Of a DNA stretch of 64,000 bases, positions 46,097 to 57,494 are shown one piece after another. Positions within the stretch are counted from its first letter, which is position 1, and each line of letters opens with the position of its first letter. Source of the stretch: Perkinsus olseni (Eukaryota > Perkinsozoa > Perkinsida > Perkinsidae); contig JABANP010000037.1 of the NCBI GenBank assembly GCA_013115135.1, forward strand, positions 62,001 through 126,000, in the 5' to 3' direction. The position numbers were made by a program, and so were the translations under genes. Below the pieces are notes generated by a model. The model ran no database searches. It was given only the letters and a program-made list of their open reading frames with translations, and had not been told where the DNA came from.

Positions 46097-46495
46097 TCCT
46101 GTAGATGACTTAGCCTAGACATCATATTAGTCGCGGTTCTTCCCACTTTGTCCGTGCCAAATCGAGAATAATACCAAATAGTGCCGAATCGGTCATCATC
46201 CCCGTACATCAGACGCCACCGGCACTACTGACAGGCGCGTTTGAACGTCCACCGAGCATACCGTCCGTACGGAGACGCTAGTGATAGGCGATCCACTTCA
46301 AAATTGTGGGGGAGAACGAGCCGAAAGGGCACAGGCTAGTAGTAAGAAAGAATACAACAATTGCGCAAAAGGCACAGCGTCACACATCGCTCCGCTGAGA
46401 TTGTGGTGCACGTTTCGATCTTTTCAACGTCGCGCGCCACGAAATTATGAGCTCAATTTCAACGCGCGTTCTGGCCTTCATTCGTTTCTACTACT

Positions 46496-47437
46496 ATGCC
46501 CGCTGCTGCAGAGGGCAGTCCTAGTGTACCTCCTTCTCTGTCTTCACCGGACCTCCTGCAATCCGCACAGGGACCTCAGGCTCATAATATACAGCCTACT
46601 GGTAGTACCATCATGAGGGGGACGCCTCGACTAAATATAACGTACGGGGATCGAACCCGGGGTCTCGTGGGTGATAGTTACACAGAAACCCTGGTTGGAC
46701 TGTCTCGTGACTATCGAAACCTTCGTAGTCGTCGGTACGATACTTTGCAGCGGTACAGTGTAGCTTGTCTATCAGGCCAGTCTTTACCGTTCAGGTGCCG
46801 AGGATGGTCTGAGGTGGAGAGCTCGTCGGGGCAGCACTCCGCAACATGCGCCATTCGTCCAACCCCCCGGCCATGTGGCTGCGTCCTGGGAGAAGCTGCG
46901 GGCCATGATGTTCAGCACAACAGATGGTACTGCCCATACTCCGAGTCCGTGGCTCCGTGGCGATTTTCTTTTTTCTTGCGCGCCTCTGCCGTGCCTAATT
47001 GCCCTGTCGATTGCTTGCCTGTCTTGTATCCCATCAGAGTCTTGTGTGGCGTTGTCATCGTCTGCGCTGTTGTACCGTGTCGTGGTCGCTCAGACGGCTT
47101 ACCCGAGACGAGCTTGCCAGGTGAGGGGAGCGATGACATAGAGCCGTCACAGCAGCAACAACAACAACGGCATAATCATCGTACGATGAAACACATCGGA
47201 GTAAGACCACGTGCCCGCTCGCCTCAGGTCATTTCTTTCGGAGACGGAGGGCTCGGGCGTCCAGTGAATCCGACAGCTCGGCCCAGCATGAACGGAATAA
47301 TGATGACGGATGCATCGATGGTAGTACTGCTGCGGATCGGGTCGAGCCTCGTCATGCTTGAGCGATTCGATCGCCGCATTGCCACTGTGAGGGACTTCTT
47401 TCGACGTCTATCCGCGGCTCTACTCGATTCTTCATGA
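46496..47437 (+). CDS. Unrecognised gene after a divergent promoter
   Basis: The start MPAAAEGSPSVPPSLSSPDL is followed by a Gln/Pro/Ser-rich stretch. Candidate later exons are PFVQPPGHVAASWEKLRAMM (to a GT donor near 46925) and SCVALSSSALLYRVVVAQTA (to a donor after CCAG near 47120), in one frame; a competing frame stays open to 47437 and includes a polyglutamine run. I cannot decide between a single long exon and a spliced product. A tRNA-Glu-like 3' half lies on the opposite strand at 46625-46700, which argues that this part is intronic. No family is recognised. Confidence 0.4.
   Translation: MPAAAEGSPSVPPSLSSPDLLQSAQGPQAHNIQPTGSTIMRGTPRLNITYGDRTRGLVGDSYTETLVGLSRDYRNLRSRRYDTLQRYSVACLSGQSLPFRCRGWSEVESSSGQHSATCAIRPTPRPCGCVLGEAAGHDVQHNRWYCPYSESVAPWRFSFFLRASAVPNCPVDCLPVLYPIRVLCGVVIVCAVVPCRGRSDGLPETSLPGEGSDDIEPSQQQQQQRHNHRTMKHIGVRPRARSPQVISFGDGGLGRPVNPTARPSMNGIMMTDASMVVLLRIGSSLVMLERFDRRIATVRDFFRRLSAALLDSS
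46625..46700 (-). ncRNA. tRNA-Glu-like relic
   Basis: The minus strand reads TATCACCCACGAGACC followed by CCGGGTTCGATCCCCG, close to the anticodon-loop/variable/T-arm part of eukaryotic tRNA-Glu, with an intact B-box. The 5' half (AGTCCAACCAGGG) is only loosely D-arm-like and the acceptor stem does not form. I read it as a tRNA-derived pseudogene or SINE head. Confidence 0.4.
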
Positions 47438-49175
47438 GTGTATCTCGAGCTTGCAGGTGGTATGGAGAGACAGAAAACGGCCACTGGAGATAGCGCCCAC
47501 TTCAATGGTGAGTCGGTGAGGGTGTGGTATTGAACAGTGAGGTCATCGTCTGTGCTGAAGGTGACGATGATGGTGGCAAAGGCGGTGGGGACTTCGAAAA
47601 CTTTGTGGCGTTTGATGAAGTCCAGAGGAGGGAGAGGGTTTGGGAACGCGTAGTATGGGAGACTGTTGACGGCGGGCAAATTTCCATTTTATTTGGGGAG
47701 TCATTTTGGAGAACCGCTCTTGAAAGGGAAAGGTCGCCGCTCCTGTCTAATAAGGTTTTATGAGGCTCTAGTGGAATTAGCATGAAGTCTTACTCGATAC
47801 TTTGGGGGCGTTCAAATCCGATTGTCAACTTTGAGCAGCACGTATCAGCACGTGTGTCTCGAGAAGCACCGTCAGGGTTGTGAAAGGTGATAACACGACG
47901 TGGGTAGCACCGCTTCTCAAGACTGATATTAGGTTACGATGATGGTACGTGTAGCCTTATATGATAATTACACGGCGGTAATCATGGTCTAGATTAGTGC
48001 ATTTTATGGTACTATAAAATATACATAAATACATAAGTTATAAATAGATAATGCATAAGGTATGTATTATTGTGCACACATTCCTTATGTATACATAGAG
48101 TATACATAAATTCCCATACATGAATATAGGAATGATCGTAGTATTAGTGATACTGTATTACCCAGAATAATACATGCATGGAGTGATAGTAGGCTATGTT
48201 ACTACCCGAACTATAGGCATGCTTATAATTATTTAAGAGTGCCTCGCGTGCAGAGGACATGGTCGTCTCTCTGCTTTCACTTGGTGGCCGATTCATGACT
48301 CTGAGGTGACTTAGACTTTTCGATCATTATGGTGTAGTCGTCGAGCCAGCGGTAACTACCCTTGGTAGCAGCGCACTCTGAAAATTTGCGATCCCTCACT
48401 CGGGAACCCGATGCTAACCTGTTGGGCTTCTGAGATCGTGAGTTGAACGTGCTCACTTCGGAGTCTGAGCCTTTGCGGTTCGTTTTTATCCGGTAGCATT
48501 TTGCCCAGCTGCGTCGCCGATTAGGTCGGTTTCGAGTCGGAAAAGGCGAGGCAAGATCGAACTCGGAGCACTCAAGGAGGGTTCGCAGGGAAGGTTACCA
48601 AAATGAGGAAGAAACTGAAGATGGTGACCAAGAGCCCATATTTTATAATACTGTAGTAGGGGCGGCTGTATCACGGGCGGTGTATCCGATTTTAGGGGAG
48701 TGGGTAGGCCAGTGGTCATACGACATTAGATCAAAACCATTAGAGTATCGGAATAGCGGATTATCTGGGATTCCGCTGGTTCTCCTCTCGGGCCTGGTAG
48801 ACTCTTGTCGTTGGACGACCATGGGCCTTATCGCGAGTAGTACGTAGAGAAGTGAGGGTCCACCGTCGCTTACGGAGTTCAAGTACACTAATTCGACGCA
48901 AGGCTCTGCATAACAATCAGGAGTGGGAAGCCTCGAATGAGGTCATCTCGCGTGGTGGTCGTGGTGGTATGCTCACACGTTTGCGTGTATGATCGACTTG
49001 GCTTGGTTTATCATATATTCGACGTTTTTGGGATGCATACTCGTCGATGAACTCGTTGAACAACTCACGTTTAGGATGTATCCGTTAAGCTCATGTTTAG
49101 CATAGATTTCTCGGAACGGCCATACCATAACTTCAGTGTAACATGAACATTCACTAAAAATTAGTAGGTGTAGTC
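47438..49175. other. Intergenic region with an AT-rich block
   Basis: No exon is supported. Between about 47990 and 48240 the sequence becomes strongly AT-rich with many TACATAA/TATGTAT words and the stretch TATAAAATATACATAAATAC. It may be an old insertion, a matrix-attachment-like segment or the promoter of the downstream cyclase gene. Confidence 0.45.
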
Positions 49176-52100
49176 ATGAACTTATTCTGTATTTTGAAGG
49201 TACTATTTTCTGACTATCTTCGCTCTCCTGGCCCCTCCTCTCAACATCCTTTACGGCACTTCCATCGGAGACAAGGTTTTCGGATGGATGACTCTCACCG
49301 CCGCGGTAAGCTCACTCTGGACATGTTCGCTAATAGGAAAAGTTGGTGATGTTAGTTGGACATTTATGTGCTGTTGTTGATTGGCTGGCCCCTCGTCCAG
49401 ATAGCGAAAGCTAGCCACCGCTTAGGTCTCAGTCAATTTTCTCGCGGTTACGACTCCAAGACTTCAGAATCATATCGGACTAAAATTAAGACTTCTTCTT
49501 TCTATTTTTCATATGTTCACGCTTGCCACTGTTATTACAAGTTGTCGAAGCATATCTTACTATCATCCCTGCCTTTCACAAGTTGACCTCAGGGTTGTCA
49601 AATTCGATAAATCGGACTCTACGGACTCTGGCATCTCGTCTACCCGACGATCATTCTCCATACAGGTACTCTTTCTGTTTGAGATAATCATCAAAGCCAT
49701 AGTGAAGCCCCGATACCTGATATCTTTGGTTGCATTCCTGGACATTGTAAGTTCATAAGATACCAACCGACTTGTGCATATTAAGCTCTCATTGTTATTC
49801 GCATTATGGGCGTAGATCAACGCGGAACTCTTCGCGGAATTCTTCAGGAATATGCGCCTTTGGTGGCGTGCCGGCGTAGATACCCTTGCTCTCGCGTGGT
49901 TTGTAGCTTTGAAGAAAGATATTTTATCTTTGTATCAATCATGTTTCCTTTGTCCGTTCCGTAGAATGGGCTTGGATTGTACAAAAAAGTAGAATCGTCG
50001 GAAGCAGCATCAAACCTTACTGTGATGATCATTATTATCATCAGATCGCCACATTAAGCATGGGCTTTGATATCTGTTTGGAGCTCTTCGATACCAGCTT
50101 TGGGCTGGCAGAGTAAGTGCAGCAGCGTCGGTTGTAGGCGGAGGGTCGCTGAGAACTTTCTCTCAGGGAAATGGTGTATTTCCGTGGATACCCGATGCTC
50201 ACTCGGAAGGGTCTGAGTAAGTACTGGGCGTTATGAGCCTTCGTAGTCCTCAGCACGTTGAAACTAGGCCAGCGTGATTCCCGGAAGTTGAGCTGTAGTC
50301 GCGGTTTGGGTGGTTGTTTGAGAGGGGGCCCTCAGGTCGTTATTGATCATTATTATATTACTGATATTACACATCTTAGAGATCAGACCATAGTTATATA
50401 ATAAATTCACAAGGAACGCCTCGAAGCCACCCGTATATAATGTCCATCTTTAATAATGGGTGCCGCTATATTAGCTTATTTTAATCCTATATTTACTAGG
50501 CCTTCGTAACGAAAAAAACGGAGCTCGGCACGAAGTCTCGGGTTCGAACCCCAGCCCGGGCTTTTTTCCGTTTTTTCGTCTACAATGGTCCGCGACGGTT
50601 TTGCTTGGTAGAACAGGGATGGGAGCGATTTCGTATTTTTTATAGAATACACAAACCGCGTGCTTTCGAATGGTATGTGTCTCGCGAGTTGAATCGGCAT
50701 AGTCGTGGAGAACTAATTTGAGCGAACGAACGCACAAAAAAGCGCAGAAGTGACAGTATATGCTCCGCTCGCTCCGCAATTCTTCACCTTTCTCTTTTTC
50801 TTCTCAGTGAAGCACCTGCAGTTCTCCCAGCTTGTCCGGATATTGGTTCTGACGCGACTGTACAGGATGGCCAGAGCACTTGGTAAAACCGGGTGGACGG
50901 ATATTGGAGAGGTCCGAGTCGGTGGTTGTGTGGTATTCAGGGTATGCTGTTGGAACATATCAGATCGAATGAGATGAGAAAACTCGAGGATGATATTTTA
51001 TACCGCCGACTACAACTGATGTTTGCATGTAGGTTCATGCTTGCTAGATGCAGTTGAGAAAGATTCGCTAGATCGCGACTAGGCAATGAGTTCATCTCTG
51101 TTGTACGGAGTATATACGAGCGCAATAGAGCTATGACACATCACATCCTAACTGAATGGAGAGTTCCGTGGTAACTGGCGCCCCACCGTCGCAGGTATGG
51201 ACGATGACAACGACGGTTACATCTGGCCCAACGACTTCGTCCATGCCATGACCTATTTCGGTCTGGCCTCGGAGGGCGATAGGATGCGGGTAATAGTAAA
51301 GAACAGCGCCCATGAGCAGGTCCTTCGATCTTGGAACTCTCAGATTGTCCGAGACCATCAGCTTGCGTATCATCATCGCCAGCATCGCCGACGGACGTCA
51401 ACTTTCGCGGAATACCCTCCTTCAGGTGAGGTGCTGCCGTGTGCTTGTGCTGTCATGGCGGGTCATTTAGAAGCACGGCCCCCTCCGGTTGGCGGGATGG
51501 ACTTTGATGAGTTCAAGGTGAGTACTGGTTTGTAGCCTCGCGTTTTGTCGGTATGCGTGTGATAGAACTGAGCTGGGTGGATGGTGGTAAGGTGTGATTG
51601 TTGGTAGGTTGAGGTTCTCGAACTCGACCGAGAGGACAAGCTTCGAAGGTCTGCTCGAGAGGCTCTAAATCAGCGAACTCAAACGTAAGCTACCACTACC
51701 ACTACCACTGGGTATCTTCTGAGAAGCGAGCTTTACAGGCATGTGGTCTTCATTCCCTCAGGCATGCTAAGTTGGCGAGTATGGCGGAGAACACAGCCAT
51801 CAAGATGGTCTTGGCCTTCACCATCCTATTTGTATCCTCCATCTACTTATTCAATGACAGCACTTCGACCACCTCTGAGGTCGGTCTGGTTCTGGTTGAC
51901 TCTCTCTACCGTTACGGAGGTGAGCCCATCCCTTTTTGGTTCTTGGCCCCCCCCAGCCCAGGCATGCTTACCGCTTTAGGTGTGAACCAAGATACCAGAT
52001 ACGGCGTGTTGGAGATGCAAAGCCGATTGCTTCTCGCGAGTATACCGGATCGTTACATGACAGTAGGAGCGAGTGCAAGGGATCAAACAACGCTCATTTG

Positions 52101-55100
52101 CGGAATGTGTGGTATTCAGGTTTATTTTCAAATCAGCAGTATTGATGGGCCGTGGGTCGTGGATCGTCTTGACGAGGATGAGTAGGAAGATACTAAGGAT
52201 CAACGAAGAAGTCGCTCCTGGATAGGTTCGCGAGTAGAAGATTCTACGATCGCCAGCTACTGCAGGCCGGAGTCGACGATCCTACCGGGCCCAACCCGTC
52301 GAGCATGGTATTGGACGTCCGGTCGCTGTGGATCGAGTTCGCCTTTGATTCGGTAAGAGCAGCGGCGGCAGCAAGATGACATCTTTCTAGGGCTTGTCAC
52401 AGTATTCGTTTTCTCTTAGATTTTTGCGCCTTACTTATAGCAACGGTGCTGGTGTTCGTGGCCTCCTTCGTCTTCATGCGAGGCTTCAACCAGATCGGAG
52501 TCCTCGTCGTACACCCATTGCGTAGGCGACACGGTCCTGGTCGGGAGGAGAATCCTTTGCTGTGCGCAGGTACCATGATTGACCGAATGGAGCAACTGGC
52601 AGTGTTCGAGTATGCTGCTGTTGGCAATCATGAGGTGCATGGGTCAACCTAAGATTCATGGAGTCTCCTCACGCCGCTCTTATCAGGTCTTTACCGCTCC
52701 CGGCTGGAAAGCCCGAGGCGCCATACTTCAGGACGGCGGCGAAACGAACGAGTTGTCGGCGAGTACGAGTACAGCCCCTATTTACAGATGCGATGGTTTG
52801 ACTCCGCCTTGTTCTCAGAGAGTCGTTGCTTGGCCTTCCTTGGTTACGGTGAGAATAGCAAATCCCGCCTTGGCTACTTCAACGAGGTCACGGAACTGGA
52901 CCAGAGCCTAACTCGAGTCCAAATGATGATATCGTCCTGGGCCAAGTATTGCCCTTACGACGTGGTGAGTTATATGCTCACGAATTGTGGGATGTTTGGT
53001 ATCTAAGGTCGACCCTTGCTCATCGTCGTCATCAGGTTCGTATGATTCTTCGTACGGGAGAGGAGGTTGAGCTCGGTGTGGCGCCTCAGCAAGTTACGAT
53101 ATTCTTCTCGGATATAGAATCCTTCACCACAATTTGTGAGAGGCTCGCCCCCAGCCAAGTGAGTAGGCCCGACGCCTTTCTCGTTGCAGTACGCGGTTCA
53201 GGTACTCAGGTTTCTCTCGACTTACTTCACGCTGGTCAGCGAGATCATCACTGACAACCAGGGTGGGTAGCGCCGTTGCAAGAGTGTCGGTCCAAGTATC
53301 GGAGTTCAGGCACGCTTTTGGAGTTCCTGGGTGATGGTATATTAGCGGTATGGAACGCGCCCTTGGCTGTGAGCAACCATGCTGAGCGCTGCCTTACCGC
53401 GGCTATGACCATGCAGGTGAGGACCCAAGGTCGACTATTGTGGAGGATTTCTGAGAGAGAAATTGGTTTTTTAATTACAAAAGGTTTTTGTCATACGCGA
53501 TCTATCATAAGAATAGAGAGCGCACGGGTGACATCTGGGGAAGATAAAGTGTCCAAAATGTTAATGCTTCCAGACCTATATCGTTCGATTCTATAGACTT
53601 CACTGAGTCTAAAAATGCCTCAGTTCGAGTTATATCTGTTCTGAATATATTTTTATTGACCTTCACAGAAAAGGCGCAGAAATCACAAGAGCGCGCGCCC
53701 GACAAGGTACATGTTACCCATTGAACGAGCTCCAGGTACTGCTAGCATGCAGCCAAAGGTATCTGGACGCTACCAAGAGATAAAGTATGCCTGACTGTAG
53801 CGGCCATCCATAAAAAATGACCGCGAGCGAACCTAACTCGGCCTGAACAGAGAGCTCCTGAACCCTATCTCCCCAATGGTAAACTACACTCCAAACAAGG
53901 CGCTAGCTCAGGAATGTTCGTGGGTGCTGCAACACACCTCACCCGTTTAGCAGGCTAGCAGGCCTTCATAATATACTTACATCGATAGCCTTCATCAGGA
54001 TGTCCAACCTGACAATTCCCGTAGAGGTGGCTTCTACAGTAGACGACTACCACCTCAATAAGCTGTACTGTGTATGCCGGTTCTGCTTCAACAGGGTGAA
54101 ACTTCAAAGGCGCCAAACGAAGGTCTCACCCCACCGAACAGGTCTGCAATCGCGCTTTGAAGTTCTACCAGATTGACTTTAAGCGAGAGGTAGTTAACCT
54201 TCGTCTTCCCAAAGTGTTATGCGCCACGTGTGTGACACGTCTGCAGCAATTCGAGAAGGGTGCCGTTGACTACGAAAAGTGGTCCCAAGAGAAGAGACAC
54301 TTCTACGACGTCCTTGCAAGGGACTATGATCAGATTGAGACTCGTACCTCTGCGCTATGCTCCAAGGATGAACGTTGCAAGGTATGCTGTATCGCGGCTA
54401 AATTGGTATCTAACGCCGGGTTGCGGGCACAAGCTAATGCCCCCAAGCCTGGTAGACCCCCTAAGCACTCGCCTGCCCACTACTTATGCTCACGGTGTGG
54501 TGATCCGATAGATGAGCATGATGATAAACGCTGCAAGCTCTCTCTCAAGCGCCCATCTACACCTTTTCCCGAGCAAATAAAATGTTTTTTCGTTTGATTT
54601 AAAAGGGCTCGGAAAATCGAATTTCATTTTAAAAAAGTTTTTATCCACTTTAAGTACTTCAGCAAGTTTAAAATACTTGTGTCACGCATATTAAATCTCA
54701 CTTTCCATGCAATTTAGAATGCTCTACAGTAGTCGCCGAATTAGTCGCGCGCATCCCAGTTGTTCATTGCATGCCTCATCGTGAAATTTTCATCCCGTAG
54801 CTTCTATCTCAATATGATCAACGTCAATGGCGTCGAACTTCTAAGGCACAGCATTAGCTGAGGGTAACACGCAACATGGTAGGTAGTTCATATACAGTAG
54901 TAGCCGTAACATCACGCCAGTGACATGATGTCACACGTGGCAGCGTTCTCGGAGGAACTTCCACCGGATCGAATCATTGAAGTATGGTTACCGTTGGCAA
55001 GAATCACGACTCGTGATTCACGAGCATTAGTGTTCTACCGTGTTTCATGAGCTTAGAGTATGTGTTCGAGTTGCGGGAAGGGGGTCGTAGTAGCAGAATG

Positions 55101-57494
55101 ATTTAGATAGCGAAATTGGATCAAAATAGATTTAAATAGAATGACACGGGTTAAATCGTTTTTGCTCATAATATTAATTTGGGTGACAAAACGAATTTGG
55201 TTTGACAATTTTTTAATTCCAATGACACTCGCTAAATTGCTATCAAAATGGTTTAAACCGAACGAAAAAACATTTTATTTGCTCGGGAAAAGGTGTAGAG
55301 CGGGCGAGATCTTCGGGGGCAGGGTGCTATAAACAGCTGCTCTCGTTTATTGGATGCAGTGGCACGGGATGAAGTTCCGTTCTCGTCGAAGGTAACTCCC
55401 TTTGTCAAGGCGTTGAAGGCTTTTCATGGAGTGAAGGAACGTTGCTTCGGGCTCCATCGGTTGCCTGGCTGGGAGAGGTCTATCGAAGAGTTCGGGGTCG
55501 CCTGGGATGAAACTGGTCTTAGTCCTACTCTCAAGGTTCATATTGTGCTTCATCATGTTCAAGAGTACTTGTCACGGTATGAGTCGGTCGCTGATGCAGG
55601 TCTCAGTCTCTCTTCTGAGCAGTCCGGTGAAGCACTCCACGCCAGGCTGCAACGCGTTTGGAACCTGAGGTTCAAGGTGAATCCTGATAACAGCCTTTTC
55701 CCGGATAGGCTAGTTGACTGCATGGTCTCGTACAACTGGAATTTGCAGTGGGACGAGGCAGGAAGGAAACGGATCGAGCCTGACAGCAGCCGCACAGCGG
55801 AGAGTGGCCGATGCTCCTTTGACGCTGAAGGGCGAGGAATCTCGTCGGAGTCCTCAGGAGCATCAGATCTAGACGAGAGTAGCGAGTCGGGGACGGAATC
55901 CTAGTCCACTAACACAATTCGTGTGTTCCTTGGATGTAATATACTTTTCTCCAGCTGTCTAAGCAGTTTATCTGGGATCTTGAGTTGTTACTATAGCATT
56001 TGTATGCCCTTGATAAGCGGATGCATACATCATCGGGCGCGCGCTTCTTGTGATTTCTGCGCGTTTTCTCTAAGGGTCAATAAAAATATATTCAGAACAG
56101 ATATAACTCGAGCTGAGGCATTTTTAGACTCAGTGAAGTCCATAGAATCGAACGATATAGGTCTGGAAGCATTAAAATTTTGGACACTTAATCTTCCCCA
56201 GATGTTACCCGTGAGCGCCGTTCAAGGTGGCGAGAAAAAACACGATCTCCCAGAAGCGGCGGTGCAACAAGGCATGCATGGTCTTCTTCTGGGGCATCAC
56301 GCGTCCACGAGGCACATCCACAGCTCTGAGTGTACGCCTCGTGTGGCCACACCATCCGATAGCAGCGCTCGGCGTTGTTCTTGCTGCTTCCATGTAACAT
56401 CCCTAGCTTGCTCATGGAGATCGTCAGATAGAGTATGCGCTTATTCCAGACTACTCTTGTTTCCGTATCTCAGACGATGGTGAATAAGCTGTCTGAAGTG
56501 GACCCGACATGGCGGCAAGCATTGGCCACGGTTGACAAGACTACTCTGAAGGTCCGCATGGGCATACACACCGGTAAGGGCGGACCATCGACGCTTCGCT
56601 TCTTGATGGTGAGTGTAGGTCAATGCTTGGTGGGCAATGTGGGAGCTCCCAGCCGTATGAAGTACGGTCTACTGGGCGATAAGGTGAATACCGCAAGTCG
56701 GCTGGAGAACTGCAATAAGCGATACGGCACTAGTGTGAGTTCCTGAGAGGCGTGAGGTTCGGTCGGTCTGTTAGCACTTCCTCACGGATGGGGAAGCTGC
56801 TCCTCGCGTGCAGGTGATTATATCAGAGAGTGTCTGGAGGGAACCTGGCGTGGCGGACAACTTCGTTTGCCGTCCGCTAGATCGAGTAGCGGTGAAAGGG
56901 AAGTCCGAGGGCTTCACCATCCTCGAGGTAAGACGCCCTTCTGCTGTCTCCCCGTCGGGGAGACTCCGATATCGGACATCGCGATGTGGAGTACTGCTTT
57001 TGACTTTCTCGTGGAATGTTGGACTCCTCTTTAAGTGTTATGTTGCTTTGGTATCTTCTGCTTCTATCAGGTTCTAAGTTCGAGGTCGGATGCTTCGACT
57101 CAGCAGCTGGTCCTTGCCGGCCTGCACATCCGAGCGCTCGAGGCGTACCGTAATCTCGACTTCCATCGGGCTGTGGAGCTGCTCAAAGAATCAGGAGAAA
57201 AGGTGGGAGTTGGTGTACAGTCCCTCCGAGCGTGTTACAAATTTTATAGGTCTCGATCGATCGGAGAATCCTGGCTCGCTGCTAGGCGGTTGCGGGATGA
57301 GGCCCTTCACTACGAGGAGAACCCACCTAAGGTGAGCGGACGCGCCGTTGCCCTCAGACAGCTTCTTCTCCGTTGCTTGGGTATATGATGGAGATTCGTC
57401 ACTCGAGCGTATTGTGACTTTATTTCAGGAGGGCGAGAGGTGGGATGGCACCACCCGATTAGCACACAAGTCGTTCGATGACTCTCCCGAATAG
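49176..57494 (+). CDS. Voltage-sensor / EF-hand / class III nucleotidyl cyclase fusion
   Basis: About 20 exons. The N-terminal part has channel-like helices: FALLAPPLNILYGTSIGDKV (S1-like), VLFLFEIIIKAIVKPRYLIS (S2-S3-like) and QLVRILVLTRLYRMARALG (S4-like, Arg at regular spacing). An EF-hand follows, DDDNDGYIWPNDF, then two more membrane helices (MVLAFTILFVSSIYLF; VLVFVASFVFMRGFNQIGVL) and VVHPLRTMIDRMEQLAVFE. The cyclase domain has both metal Asp (VTIFFSDIESFTTICE; EFLGDGILAVWNAP), the GIHTGQCLVGNVG turn and the Asn/Arg pair LLGDKVNTASRLE. The C-terminus has a TPR-like helix pair (ALEAYRNLDFHRAVELL) and WDGTTRLAHK, as in bacterial-type cyclases. It makes a cyclic nucleotide, probably cAMP, at a membrane under voltage/Ca2+ control (inferred). 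Ciliate and Plasmodium ACalpha enzymes share the channel-cyclase plan. The intron at 53417-56473 carries a transposon. The start is tentative. Confidence 0.85.
50510..50579. repeat. Hairpin with a B-box-like palindromic core
   Basis: Arms ACGAAAAAAACGG and CCGTTTTTTCGT flank a 46-nt centre that itself holds a near-perfect palindrome CTCGGGTTCGAACCCC. The core matches a Pol III B-box on either strand, and a T6 run follows on the plus strand. It lies in a long intron of the cyclase gene, in an AT-rich block (49880-50800) that may be inserted DNA. Confidence 0.5.
54001..54597 (+). pseudogene. Transposon zinc-binding protein fragment
   Basis: A Cys-rich frame reads KFYQIDFKREVVNLRLPKVL, CATCVTRLQQFEKGAVDYEK, then ALCSKDERCKVCCIAAKLV, a GRPPKH AT-hook-like motif and LCSRCGDPIDEHDDKRC. 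A preceding stretch in another frame (LYCVCRFCFNR, 54055-54095) would supply the first CxxC of a zinc-binding fold, so the gene seems frameshifted. It resembles DNA-binding N-termini of transposases. It lies within the TIR element and is probably inactive. Confidence 0.5.
55350..55904 (+). pseudogene. Transposase-like C-terminal fragment
   Basis: A 184-codon frame contains FVKALKAFHGVKERCFGLHR, TLKVHIVLHHVQEYLSRYES and GLSLSSEQSGEALHARLQRV followed by a WNLRFKV.../SYNWNL end, then an acidic Ser-rich tail. The H-x-x-x-Y...SEQ-x-x-E-x-x-H pattern is familiar from uncharacterised transposase-like proteins of invertebrates and protists (from memory). No matching 5' part is present, so this looks like a remnant of the element's transposase. 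Confidence 0.5.

Larger units (their letters stand above)
53523..56213. mobile_element. DNA transposon inserted in a cyclase intron
   Basis: Terminal inverted repeats of about 180 bp (53523-53702 and 56033-56213) match at nearly all positions. The ends read CACGGGT...ACCCGTG and the element is flanked by a 4-bp direct repeat AGCG (53519-53522 and 56214-56217). The interior carries two plus-strand coding fragments (54157-54597 and 55350-55904) with AT-rich sequence between. CAC...GTG ends plus a 4-bp target duplication fit the CACTA/Mirage/Chapaev group (inference). Without it the host intron would still be about 360 nt, so older insertion debris probably flanks it. Confidence 0.85.

Noticed and set aside
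45985..46100. Relict spliced-leader sequence upstream of the intronless transporter
   Set aside because: I looked for a TTGGCTCAAG-type end on the minus strand and saw none.
56188..56415. Inverted cyclase exon copy next to the transposon
   Set aside because: Only a six-residue word matches; the rest shows no cyclase similarity, so it is listed only as a weak curiosity.
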